This document shows, in pieces, positions 40,782 to 49,002 of a stretch of 64,000 nucleotides of DNA (its first letter is position 1; every line of letters begins with the position of its first letter). The notes under the pieces were generated by a model, which was not told the origin of the DNA, searched no databases, and saw only the letters and a program-made list of their open reading frames with translations. Both the position numbers and the translations under genes were made by a program. Location of the stretch: contig CAMBNV010000006.1 in NCBI GenBank assembly GCA_945869195.1, forward strand, positions 1-64,000, given 5' to 3'. Source of the stretch: Gemmatimonas phototrophica. Lineage in GTDB: Bacteria > Gemmatimonadota > Gemmatimonadetes > Gemmatimonadales > Gemmatimonadaceae.

Positions 40782-41540
40782 TCAGGGCCCCGCGAGTTGT
40801 AGGACGGCGAGGGCCCCGTGACAATGCGATACCGTACCGATGAGGACCTCGGCGGGTCCCTGGGCCGCCGCGTCAGCGATGAGGCGGTCGGCCGCTACCA
40901 CGTCGGCGACGCCGAACATCCCCACACCGTACGCGCGGTGTGCACAGTGAAACACCGCGGGCCCGTCGATCCGGCGACCCTGCAATCGCGCAGTCTCGAC
41001 GAACGCGCGCACCGTGAGCGGTAGACTCCAGGCGCGCGGACCGCGCGTATGCGGGCAGGTGCGCGGCTCGATGCAGTTGATCGGGCACTCCCAGGTGGCA
41101 AAGCTCACATAGTGCGTGCCATCATCCCCCGCGCGCTGCCAGGGCACATCGAGCGCCCCGTCGAGCGGTGCGATACCGATCCCACGCCCCGGCCACCGCG
41201 CCCGTGCTCGGGACACGAGCCAATGCGACATGAGGTGGGGCATGAGCGGCGAGGGCACGATCGCGTCGACGGGTGTCGCCTCCACGCCCCGCTCGGCGGC
41301 GGCACCGAGATACTCGTTGAAGAAGAGCGCCCAGTCGCGGACGATCACCGTGACGTCCGCTGCATCGGCAGCGATGGCGCAATCGGGATCACGGTCCACG
41401 ACGACGAGGCGCTGCCAGCGCAGCGCGCCGGCCGCTCGCGCACGGCGCAGCTGTCGGACATAGTACGATCCGTAGCAGCCACCACCGACCACCACGATGT
41501 CGCCGTATTCCTGAGCCTCGCGGGCCTCAGTGCCGGACAC
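40782..41540 (-). CDS. Unknown Rossmann-like protein with a Cys motif
   Basis: 252 residues from GTG. The N-terminus has a glycine-rich VVVGGGCYGSYYVRQL (19-33), resembling a dinucleotide-binding loop, followed by VVVDRDPDCAI (Asp at the expected end of strand 2). A second feature is WECPINCIEPRTCPHT (150-165), with Cys152, Cys156 and Cys162 and further Cys/His at the C-terminus (VFHCAHRAYG, SHCHG): a possible Fe-S or zinc site. No named family is recognised. It overlaps the SDR gene stop by 14 nt, so it is coupled to that gene. Confidence 0.75.
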   Translation of the reverse strand: MSGTEAREAQEYGDIVVVGGGCYGSYYVRQLRRARAAGALRWQRLVVVDRDPDCAIAADAADVTVIVRDWALFFNEYLGAAAERGVEATPVDAIVPSPLMPHLMSHWLVSRARARWPGRGIGIAPLDGALDVPWQRAGDDGTHYVSFATWECPINCIEPRTCPHTRGPRAWSLPLTVRAFVETARLQGRRIDGPAVFHCAHRAYGVGMFGVADVVAADRLIADAAAQGPAEVLIGTVSHCHGALAVLQLAGP

Positions 41541-42258
41541 CGCGACCCCCGTCGACCCGCAGGGTCTCCCCGGTCACAAACGGCGCGTCGAGCAGATACG
41601 CGACCGCCTGTGCCACGTCGGCGGGGGTCCCGATTCGCCGCATCGGTGTCGCGGCGGCGAACTGCGCCGTGACGTCATGCGGCACGTCGACAGGCGCGAG
41701 CACGAAGCCCGGCGCGACCGCATTGACGCGCACGCGGGGCGCGAGCGCTGCGGCGAGGTGCCGTGTGAGTGCCTCGACGCCAGCCTTACTCACGCCGTGC
41801 ACCAGATAGTCGGGCCAGGGTTCCTGGGCCAGGTGATCGGCGATATTGATAATCACGCTCCCCTCGCGCATCACGGCGGCGGCGGCCTGCGCGAGCAGAA
41901 AGGGGGCGCGCAGATTCAGGGCGATGATGTCGTCGAAGGCCTGGGCAGTGGTTGCCCCGATCGGTGTCCGGACCATGCCGGCGGCAGAGTTCACCAGGAC
42001 GTCGAGTCCTCCGAACAGCTCAAGGACGTCGGCGACGAGTCGCGGCGCGGCCTCTGCGAGCCGCAGGTCAACACCGAACGCGCGCGCCTCGCCCCCCGCG
42101 TCGCGGATCCGGGCGACCGTGTCGTGCGCTCCATTTGCCGACGCGTGGTAATGCACCGCAACGCGCCACCCCTCGGCGCCAAGGGCAATCGCGATCGCCT
42201 GCCCGACTCGTTGGCCGGCGCCGGTGACGAGCGCGACGCCGCGCACCGCGCTGGTCAC
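41527..42258 (-). CDS. Pteridine-reductase-like short-chain dehydrogenase with Tyr-to-His at the active site
   Basis: 243 residues from GTG (GTGA with the PHP gene). NADPH site TGAGQRVGQAIAIALG with Arg as in PTR1/FolM, NSAAG, IINIADHL with the Asp typical of pteridine reductases, and PGFV...GETLRVDGG at the end. The catalytic YxxxK position reads H-G-V-S-K (from DYLVHGVSK), so the usual Tyr is His; the Lys is kept. The codon is CAC in the window. It may be inactive, altered, or use another residue. Confidence 0.85.
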   Translation of the reverse strand: MTSAVRGVALVTGAGQRVGQAIAIALGAEGWRVAVHYHASANGAHDTVARIRDAGGEARAFGVDLRLAEAAPRLVADVLELFGGLDVLVNSAAGMVRTPIGATTAQAFDDIIALNLRAPFLLAQAAAAVMREGSVIINIADHLAQEPWPDYLVHGVSKAGVEALTRHLAAALAPRVRVNAVAPGFVLAPVDVPHDVTAQFAAATPMRRIGTPADVAQAVAYLLDAPFVTGETLRVDGGRGVRH

Positions 42259-43121
42259 CCGGCTCGCACCCTAGTCACGCGCGCGTCTTGCGCCTCGAGC
42301 CAGGCCATCGGGACCTGCATCGCGCCGAGGACGCGACTCCCCTGCATCGCGCCATGCCAATCGGATCCGCCGCTCGGCACCAGTCCGAAGAAGTCGGCGA
42401 GAGCGGCGATGCGCTTCATGTCCTCGCCCGAATGCCCCGGATGCTTCACTTCGAGCCCGTCGAGCCCGAGGGCGACGAGCGGTTCGATGCGCTCACGCCG
42501 TCCCTCGGCTCCGGGGTGCGCGATCACGGCGATGCCGCCGGCCTCGTGCACGATGGCGATGCCCTCGGCGATCTCGAGCCGCTCTTTCTCTACAAAGGCC
42601 GGCTTGCCCGCCGCGAGATAACGATCAAATGCTTCGCGCGAATCCTTCACCAAGCCACCAGCGATGAGCGCCTTCGCAACATGTGGTCGGCCGACCGCGC
42701 CGCCCGCGGCGGCCTCGAGCACGGCCTCGACGGTGACCGCCACGCCCACGGCGTTGAGTCGCGTGACGATTTCGCCGGCGCGCGCCGTCCGGCGGTCACG
42801 ATAGATCTCGAGCCGTGCCTGCATCGCGCTCACGTCCCGGATGTGCAGCCCGAGGAGATGGACCTCGAACGCGCCCTGATGCACACTCATCTCCACACCG
42901 GGAACAAGCCGCATCCCGAGCGCGTCGGCGGTGCGCTGCGCCTCGGGGATGCCCGCGAGCGTGTCATGGTCGGTGAGCGCGAAGGCGGCGAGTCCCGCGC
43001 GATGTGCGGTTTCGACCGCGACGACGGGCGAGTGTGCGCCGTCTGAGGCCGTCGAGTGCGCATGGAGGTCCACGCAGAGCGCCGGCGCCGGCGCCGGCAC
43101 CCTTCCACCATCACCGCTCAC
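42255..43121 (-). CDS. PHP-domain phosphoesterase (YciV/TrpH-like)
   Basis: 288 residues from GTG (GTGA with the small gene upstream). Metal motifs DLHAHSTASDG (His20, His22), ALTDHDTLAGIPEAQ, GVEMS and IAHPGAE, then SGGSDWHG. This set matches RNase AM/YciV-type 3',5'-nucleoside bisphosphate phosphatases. Cytosolic. Confidence 0.9.
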   Translation of the reverse strand: MSGDGGRVPAPAPALCVDLHAHSTASDGAHSPVVAVETAHRAGLAAFALTDHDTLAGIPEAQRTADALGMRLVPGVEMSVHQGAFEVHLLGLHIRDVSAMQARLEIYRDRRTARAGEIVTRLNAVGVAVTVEAVLEAAAGGAVGRPHVAKALIAGGLVKDSREAFDRYLAAGKPAFVEKERLEIAEGIAIVHEAGGIAVIAHPGAEGRRERIEPLVALGLDGLEVKHPGHSGEDMKRIAALADFFGLVPSGGSDWHGAMQGSRVLGAMQVPMAWLEAQDARVTRVRAG

Positions 43122-43384
43122 TGCGCGTAGCCGGCCTCAGGGGACGTCTGGCTTGGCTGCGACTGACCGAAGAGTCGGCGCAGCTCGGCCTCGCCGAGCT
43201 CGGCGAGCGACTGTTCGCGCGACCGCGCACCGGCGGGCGAGTACCGCGTGACGCGCACCTCGCGCTCGTCGGCGACGCCGCTCACAAAGAGCAGGCTAAA
43301 CTCGTCGGCGTCGTACTGCGTGATGTAGCCGCTCGGGTGGACGTTCCACTTTCGGCCTTCGATCTCGATAGTGCGCGTGGGCAT
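43118..43384 (-). CDS. Small unknown protein (88 aa)
   Basis: Opens TRTIEIEGRKWNVHPSGYITQYDADEFSLLF, ending RRLFGQSQPSQTSPEAGYAQ. Predicted beta-rich, then helical. No family recognised. Linked on both sides: TGATG with the 86-aa gene upstream and GTGA with the PHP gene. Coding is supported by these junctions. Confidence 0.72.
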   Translation of the reverse strand: MPTRTIEIEGRKWNVHPSGYITQYDADEFSLLFVSGVADEREVRVTRYSPAGARSREQSLAELGEAELRRLFGQSQPSQTSPEAGYAQ

Positions 43385-43644
43385 CAGGCCAACTCCACAA
43401 TGGAATAAATTCGCGCCGGGTCCAGCACCGGATCCGGCGAAGCCGCGTGGGCCGCGGCGAGCGATTCGGCGTCATCCGCCTCACAGAACTCGACAAACGC
43501 GCCGTGCAGACCCTTCTCCTCGAAGACCCAGTACCGGCAGCCGGTGCGCAGGTAATGCGCCTCACGGTGGTGGAGCCGCTCAAAGAATTTTGCGCGGTCG
43601 TGGGGCGTCACCACGCTGCGATGAATACTGAGTGAGCGCGGCAT
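43384..43644 (-). CDS. Small unknown protein (86 aa), possible ABM-like alpha/beta barrel
   Basis: SIHRSVVTPHDRAKFFERLHHREAHYLRTGCRYWVFEEKGLHGAFVEFCEAD. The strand-helix-strand order resembles dimeric ferredoxin-like (ABM/EthD-like) folds, but this is by pattern only. One base after the E2 stop, so probably in the same transcript. Confidence 0.68.
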   Translation of the reverse strand: MPRSLSIHRSVVTPHDRAKFFERLHHREAHYLRTGCRYWVFEEKGLHGAFVEFCEADDAESLAAAHAASPDPVLDPARIYSIVELA

Positions 43645-43645
43645 C

Positions 43646-44989
43646 TCAGCCAGCGACCGACTCGAGGGTCTTTTTGAGATCGGCCATGAAGCGGTCGGCG
43701 TCTGCGCCGTCCACTACACGGTGGTCAAAGCTGATCGAGAAGTAGGCACAGGTGCGAATGGCAATCGTATCCTCGCCATCTGGACCAGCGATGACCTTCG
43801 GTCGTTTTTCGATCGCGCCCAGGCAGAGGATGGCGGTCGTACCAAGCGGGATGATCGGCGTGCCCATGAGCGAGCCGAAGACGCCGGGGTTGGTGATGGT
43901 AAAGGTCGCGTCCTGCACATCGACCGGGCTGAGCTTCTTTGACCGCGCGCGCAGCGCGAGGTCATTCGTCCCGCGGGTGATGCCGGTCAGATTGAGGCCG
44001 TCGGCGTCCTTCAGAACCGGCACGATGAGCCCGGTGGGTTCGAGCGCCACGGCAATGCCGATATTGATGCGTTTGCGCAGGATCACGTCCGTACCGCTCA
44101 CCGTGGCATTGAGCACCGGGTGACGGCGGAGATTCTCGATGACGGCCCGAATAATGAACGGCAGGTAGGTGAGCTTCTGCCCCGTCTCGGCTTCGAAGGC
44201 CAGACGCGTGTTCGCACGGATCCTGGCAATGCGCGTCAGGTCGATCTCGAAAAAGCTCGTCACATGCGCCGCGACCTGCTTGGCCTGACGCATATGGTCG
44301 GCGGTGAGGCGACGGAGCTTCGACATCGGCTCGACGACGTCGCCGGACCAGGCGCGGAATGTCGGCTCGTGGCCCTGACCGATTGGGATGCTGGTCGACG
44401 AGGGCAGTCCACCAGGCATCGACGGCGCAGCGGCCGACGGCGTGCCGCTCTCGAGGTACACGACGAGGTCCTGCTTGGTAACGCGGCCGGCGATGCCCGA
44501 GCCGGACAGCGCGGAAATATCGACGCCCGCGTCAGCCGCCATGCGGCGCACGAGCGGCGACGACTTGGTCCGAATGCGCTCTTCGAACGAACCGGCCGTG
44601 GCCGGCGGGCGCGCGGGCACCGATGGTACCGCCGGTGCGACGACGGGAGGGGGAGAGACCACCGCGGTAGTGACCGACGCTGGAGCGGCAGGCGCAGCGG
44701 CAGGCGCAGCGGCAGGCGCAGCGGCAATCGGCGCGAGCAACGCCCCCTTGTCAGTCTCAATACGGGCGACAACCGCGTTCACCGGCACGGTCGTTCCCTC
44801 GTGTACGATGATTTCGGCAAGCACACCAGCCGACGGTGCCGGGATTTCGGCATCGACCTTGTCGGTGGAGATCTCAAAGATGGGTTCGTCGCGCTTGACC
44901 TCGTCGCCGAGCTTCTTGAGCCACTTCGACAGGGTGCCTTCAGCGATCGACTCGCCCATCTGGGGCATGATCACGTCTATACGGGCCAC
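43646..44989 (-). CDS. 2-oxoacid dehydrogenase E2, dihydrolipoamide acyltransferase (branched-chain type)
   Basis: 447 residues from GTG. Lipoyl domain (1-80, lysine in EISTDKVDAEIP), Ala/Pro-rich linker with a 12-bp repeat in DNA, peripheral-subunit-binding domain (about 145-180: SPLVRRMAADAGVDISALSGSGIAGRVTKQD) and catalytic domain with HRVVDGAD near the end. It transfers acyl from E1 to CoA. E1alpha and E1beta lie just upstream; the E3 gene is not in the window. Confidence 0.92.
   Translation of the reverse strand: MARIDVIMPQMGESIAEGTLSKWLKKLGDEVKRDEPIFEISTDKVDAEIPAPSAGVLAEIIVHEGTTVPVNAVVARIETDKGALLAPIAAAPAAAPAAAPAAPASVTTAVVSPPPVVAPAVPSVPARPPATAGSFEERIRTKSSPLVRRMAADAGVDISALSGSGIAGRVTKQDLVVYLESGTPSAAAPSMPGGLPSSTSIPIGQGHEPTFRAWSGDVVEPMSKLRRLTADHMRQAKQVAAHVTSFFEIDLTRIARIRANTRLAFEAETGQKLTYLPFIIRAVIENLRRHPVLNATVSGTDVILRKRINIGIAVALEPTGLIVPVLKDADGLNLTGITRGTNDLALRARSKKLSPVDVQDATFTITNPGVFGSLMGTPIIPLGTTAILCLGAIEKRPKVIAGPDGEDTIAIRTCAYFSISFDHRVVDGADADRFMADLKKTLESVAG
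44685..44720. repeat. 12-bp tandem repeat, three copies, in the E2 linker
   Basis: Unit GCGGCAGGCGCA at 44685, 44697 and 44709, with a partial fourth. Encodes the Ala/Pro linker. Whole-unit changes keep the reading frame. Confidence 0.8.
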
Positions 44990-45003
44990 GGATACAACCT
45001 CGC

Positions 45004-45303
45004 TCAGTTCTTGTCGTCAGAAGACTCGGGCAACGGCGACAGAGGGCGCCGGAGAGCCGAGACCACGAGCCACGGAAGGGTCAGGAAGCCAACACAGGCC
45101 CCGACCGCTGCATAAATGTACCAATCGCACGTCGGGATGCCGTCACAGGCCGGCGCCTTCATGAAGAAGGCGGCGCCCTTGGCGACAAGGACCGCGACCA
45201 TGGCACCCGAGAGCGCCCCGATCCAGGCCATGAAACAGCCGATCGCGAGGAGGCGCACCCGCGAGGGACCCGCGCTGAGGGGCGTACCGCCGGCGCTGCT
45301 CAC
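45004..45303 (-). CDS. Small membrane protein (99 aa) in the dehydrogenase operon
   Basis: From GTG 45303 (GTGA with E1beta). Two hydrophobic helices (about 17-42 and 63-85) flanking a short loop with two Cys (PACDGIPTCDW) that could form a disulfide if periplasmic. No family recognised. Confidence 0.7.
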   Translation of the reverse strand: MSSAGGTPLSAGPSRVRLLAIGCFMAWIGALSGAMVAVLVAKGAAFFMKAPACDGIPTCDWYIYAAVGACVGFLTLPWLVVSALRRPLSPLPESSDDKN

Positions 45304-46277
45304 CAGGCCGCCAGTCGGAGCGCGGCCGTGACGATGTCCTGGACCTGCGGCAGGACGAAGTCCTCCAAGGCGGGAGCATACGGCAGGGGGATGTCGTGCG
45401 CCGTCACGCGCAGCACTGGCGCGTCGAGATGGGCGAAGCAGGTCTCACTGATTCTCGCGGTGATCTCACCGGCGATCCCGCCGGTGCGCGTGTCCTCGTG
45501 GACGACGAGCACGCGGTGGGTCTTGCGCGTCGTCGCGAAGATTGCCTGGTCGTCGAGCGGGGCCAGCGTGCGGAGGTCGATCACCTCGACCGAGAGCCCG
45601 TGTTCAGCGTGCAGCTGCTCGGCGGCTTCGAGCGACTTATGGACCGTCGCGGCGTACGTGATGATCGAGAGGTCCGTGCCTTCGCGTGCGGTGCGCGCCT
45701 TGCCGATCGGCACCACATGGTCACCGGCCGGCATGACGCCCTTAATCCGGCGATAGAGATACTTGTGTTCGAAAAAGAGCACGCAATCGTCGTCGCGAAT
45801 GGCCGCCTTCATCAGGCCTTTCGCATCCTCAGCGGTCGCCGGATAGACGACTTTGAGGCCCGGCGTATGAATGAAGCCGGCCTCGGGATTTTGCGAATGG
45901 AACGGTCCGCCGCGCACATAGCCACCGCTGGGCCCGCGGACGACCATCGGGCAGCCGAGAAAGGCGCGATAGCGTGCCGTCGCGACATAGTTGGTGAGCA
46001 TGTCGTACGCATTGGCCATGAAGTCGATGAACTGCATCTCCACCACGGGCCGCATCCCCATGTGCGCGGCGCCGGCCGCGGCGCCAACGATCGCGATTTC
46101 GCTGATCGGCGAGTCGATGACGCGCGGCTCGCCATACTTGGCCATCAGCCCGTCGGTCACCTTAAAGGCCCCACCGAACGCGCCGATGTCCTCGCCGATC
46201 AGGAAGACGTTCGGGTCGCGCGCCATCTCTTCGTCGAGGGCCTCGCGAATGGCCTCGAGATAGGTGATCTCAGGCAT
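45300..46277 (-). CDS. 2-oxoacid dehydrogenase E1 beta subunit (branched-chain type)
   Basis: 325 residues from ATG 46277 (TGATG with E1alpha). TYLEAIREALDEEMARDPNVFLIGEDIG opening, GMRPVVEMQFIDFMANAYDMLTN, SGGYVRGGPFHSQNPEA and FFEHKYLYRRIKG. The last motif resembles branched-chain more than pyruvate enzymes. The C-terminal transketolase domain has VEVIDLRTLAPLD. Confidence 0.92.
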   Translation of the reverse strand: MPEITYLEAIREALDEEMARDPNVFLIGEDIGAFGGAFKVTDGLMAKYGEPRVIDSPISEIAIVGAAAGAAHMGMRPVVEMQFIDFMANAYDMLTNYVATARYRAFLGCPMVVRGPSGGYVRGGPFHSQNPEAGFIHTPGLKVVYPATAEDAKGLMKAAIRDDDCVLFFEHKYLYRRIKGVMPAGDHVVPIGKARTAREGTDLSIITYAATVHKSLEAAEQLHAEHGLSVEVIDLRTLAPLDDQAIFATTRKTHRVLVVHEDTRTGGIAGEITARISETCFAHLDAPVLRVTAHDIPLPYAPALEDFVLPQVQDIVTAALRLAAW

Positions 46278-47419
46278 CACCGCGGCGCTCCTTTCGACGC
46301 ATCCCAGGTGCCCCACCCCTCGGCGCGCTCGGTGCCGAGCGCAGAGACGTCGGCCCCTTCACGATACCAGAGCGGCCGCTCAGACGGCGGGTCGGCATAG
46401 ACACCGACAAGGGCGTCCAGCGGCTGCGGGAGCGGTGAGGCTTCGGCAACGTCGGTCGCGGCGTCGACTTCCTGCGCGATGCGCGCATCGATGGCATCGA
46501 GCGTCGCCTGCGGCACCTTCTCGCGGTCGACGAGGACGCGCACAAAACGATCGATCGGGTCGTTGTCAGCGGCCCATCCCTCGACCTCGCCCGGCTGCAC
46601 GTACGACTGGTTGTCGTGTTCGGCGTGCCCTTTGCGACGAAAAGTCATGAACTCAAGGAGGGAGACCCCCTCGCCAGCGCGCGCCCGATCGACCGCGCGT
46701 TTCGTGCAGTCATACACGGCGAGTACATCGTTGCCGTCGACCTGCTCACCGTAGACGCCGTAGCCGATCGCCTTGTCGACAAACTGCTTCGCCGCGGTCT
46801 GCTTGTGGGTGGGGGTCGAGTACGCGTACCCATTGTTCTCGATGATCACGACGAGCGGAAGCTTCTGGACGGCGGCGAAGTTGATCCCTTCGTGGAATGC
46901 GCCGGTGCTCGTCGCGCCGTCGCCGACGTAGACGAGCCCGACGCGATCCTCGCCGCGCATTTTAAATGTCAACGTGACGCCGGCCATCACCGGAACCATG
47001 TCGCCGAGCGGCGAGATCTGACCGAGAAATCCGCGCGTCTTCCCCGCTTCACCGAGGTCGCCGAAGTGGATGTTCAGTTCGCGACCACGCGTGGGCGAGT
47101 CGCCCCTCGCCATGTACTGTTTGAGGATCTCGACAGGCGTGGCACCCTTCACGAGCATGGCACCCATGTTCCGGATCAGCGGCGACATGACGTCGCGTGC
47201 CTCGAGCGCGTAGCAGGAGCCCACCGCGTCGGCCTCCTGGCCGAGCGAGCGAAAGAGCCCACCGACGACCTTGGTCTGGCGATAGAGCGCCACGAGGCGT
47301 TCTTCGAGTGTCCGGGTGAGGCGCATCCAGTGATAGAGCTCGAGCTTGCGCTCAAGAGGCAACGCTTCACCGAGGCTCGCGCCCGGGCCTTCACCGAGCC
47401 GCCGACGGCGACTCGACAT
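46277..47419 (-). CDS. 2-oxoacid dehydrogenase E1 alpha subunit (branched-chain type)
   Basis: 380 residues from ATG 47419 (TGATG with the 103-aa gene). ThDP site GDGATSTGAFHEGINFAAVQKLPLVVIIENNGYAYST, and a phosphorylation-loop-like RKGHAEHDNQSYV. ILKQYMARGDSPTRGRELNIH suggests a branched-chain-type enzyme. Forms the E1 heterotetramer with E1beta. Confidence 0.92.
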   Translation of the reverse strand: MSSRRRRLGEGPGASLGEALPLERKLELYHWMRLTRTLEERLVALYRQTKVVGGLFRSLGQEADAVGSCYALEARDVMSPLIRNMGAMLVKGATPVEILKQYMARGDSPTRGRELNIHFGDLGEAGKTRGFLGQISPLGDMVPVMAGVTLTFKMRGEDRVGLVYVGDGATSTGAFHEGINFAAVQKLPLVVIIENNGYAYSTPTHKQTAAKQFVDKAIGYGVYGEQVDGNDVLAVYDCTKRAVDRARAGEGVSLLEFMTFRRKGHAEHDNQSYVQPGEVEGWAADNDPIDRFVRVLVDREKVPQATLDAIDARIAQEVDAATDVAEASPLPQPLDALVGVYADPPSERPLWYREGADVSALGTERAEGWGTWDASKGAPR

Positions 47420-47730
47420 CAATAGGCCGGGGCGAAGGAGTGGCGCGCATCGACCTGCGTGTGCAGCTGGACGAAGAACTTCTTCACGTTGCGGTCAACG
47501 CGGCTCTCGCCCATCTGATCGGTGCTCGCCTCAACGAAGGTGTAATGCCCCCCTTCCATGCGGACAGAGATCTCGAGCGTCGACGGAACCTCAGGGGTAC
47601 CGACAACCCCGGTGAAGGTGCGTGAACGCTCGCGTGCGCCGGTCGGCCGGAGGCCGATCGTCGGAAAGAAGGCATCGGCGGTGGCGAGCACTGCGTCGGG
47701 ATGCAGGGAGGTGCGATGGAAGTGGCGCAT
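47419..47730 (-). CDS. Small unknown protein (103 aa) upstream of E1 alpha
   Basis: From ATG 47730, MRHFHRTSLHPDAVLATADAFFPTIG; the longer frame overlaps the lipoprotein gene and is rejected. Ends DRNVKKFFVQLHTQVDARHSFAPAY. No family recognised. Fully coupled to E1 alpha. Confidence 0.7.
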   Translation of the reverse strand: MRHFHRTSLHPDAVLATADAFFPTIGLRPTGARERSRTFTGVVGTPEVPSTLEISVRMEGGHYTFVEASTDQMGESRVDRNVKKFFVQLHTQVDARHSFAPAY

Positions 47731-47779
47731 GACTGCAGGAGAGAGGATGTAGGGGAGAGGTGTTAGAGCCGTCGGACGG

Positions 47780-48211
47780 TCAGCTGCCCGGCGCGATTTC
47801 GTTCCGGACCGTCTGACGCCAGTCGAGGGTGCGCTGCAGGGCCTTGGTCGAGTCACGGCGGAACTGGATGCCGAGCGCCCACTCGCCCGCCGTGACGAAC
47901 ATCATGTTGGCGCGGTAGGTCCCAGCCTCAGGGCCGTAGCGAAAGCCGTTGTGGGTGCTCTTGCGGTCGGCGTTCGTCGCAAAGATCCGGCCCTCACCGT
48001 CTGCGACCGCTTCCTGCGTCGTCTTGTCGCGCACGACGACCGTGTACGTGATCCGCTCCAGCGCGCGCGCCGGCATCACGTCGGCCGTGACCCGAATCTC
48101 GAAGTCGTCTGTCCAGAGCCGGATAGCTCCGTCATCCGGCCCAGGTCCACAACTCACGGCGCTGGCCACCAGCAAGGCGGCACTCAGCAGCCGTACGCCC
48201 ATCAGTCTCAT
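47780..48211 (-). CDS. Lipoprotein with YtkA/FixH-like domain
   Basis: 143 residues. Lipobox ASAVSC (Cys21), then a beta-sandwich-like domain (DFEIRVTADVMPARALERITYTVVVRDK, GRIFATNADRKSTHNGFRYGPEAGTYRANMMFVTAGEWALGIQF), resembling YtkA-like proteins. No assigned function. Precedes the dehydrogenase operon by 49 bp. Confidence 0.72.
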   Translation of the reverse strand: MRLMGVRLLSAALLVASAVSCGPGPDDGAIRLWTDDFEIRVTADVMPARALERITYTVVVRDKTTQEAVADGEGRIFATNADRKSTHNGFRYGPEAGTYRANMMFVTAGEWALGIQFRRDSTKALQRTLDWRQTVRNEIAPGS

Positions 48212-48335
48212 CTGCGATGTCCTCTGCGTGATTGGTCACGGGCTGTGACCGTGGGATCGCCTACGAGCTGAAAGATAGCCACTGCCGCAGGCCGTGCGCG
48301 CCGTCTGTGGAGAGCCTGCCTCCGGCAGAGGACCC

Positions 48336-48977
48336 TCAGCTCCACGCCGAACCGCCCGCCGCGACCGCGGTGGACCGGAAGACGTGTCGGATCCGCTGCA
48401 CCACAGTCACCACCGCCGTCACGGCTAACAGTGCCACGACCGCGTCGAGCACCCATCCATCGAAGGCGCGTCCAAAGAAGGCGGCGGGCGCTGCGAGCAG
48501 CGTGATCCGCTCCGGCCGCTCCAGCCACCCCACGCCCTGCATCTCCACCCCAATGAGCTCGGCGCGGGACCGCGTGTAAGAGGTGAGCTGGGTCGCCACC
48601 AGCGCAACGAGCGCGATGAGCACCATGGCGGCCTGTCGCGGCACCTCGTGCACCGCGTAAAAGACCAGGAAGCCACCGAACAGGAACGCGTCGGCGATGC
48701 GGTCGAGCGTCGCATCGTAAAAAGAGCCGAACACCGTCTCACGCCCGCTCCGACGGGCCACGGCACCGTCCACCACATCGAAAAATGCGAGCAGGCCCAA
48801 TGTCCACCCACCGAGGGAAAACCAGCCGATTGCGTACAACACGCCGACCAGGCACGCGCTGACCGTGCCCACGGTTGTAATGACGTTCGGCGAGACGCGA
48901 TGCTCGACGCACCAGACGATGATCGGCTCGATCAGCTGGAGATACCCCACCTTGATCCAACGCCAGAGCTTGAGCAT
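48336..48977 (-). CDS. CDP-alcohol phosphatidyltransferase family membrane enzyme
   Basis: 213 residues. Full signature D67-x2-D70-G71-x2-A74-R75-x8-G84-x3-D88-x3-D92, and several transmembrane helices (about 36-66, 96-125, 160-195). Makes phospholipid head groups such as PGP, PI or a related lipid; the acceptor alcohol cannot be inferred. 25 bp after namZ. Confidence 0.9.
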   Translation of the reverse strand: MLKLWRWIKVGYLQLIEPIIVWCVEHRVSPNVITTVGTVSACLVGVLYAIGWFSLGGWTLGLLAFFDVVDGAVARRSGRETVFGSFYDATLDRIADAFLFGGFLVFYAVHEVPRQAAMVLIALVALVATQLTSYTRSRAELIGVEMQGVGWLERPERITLLAAPAAFFGRAFDGWVLDAVVALLAVTAVVTVVQRIRHVFRSTAVAAGGSAWS

Positions 48978-49002
48978 TCGTCAGCGGTGACGGGGGAGTG
49001 AG

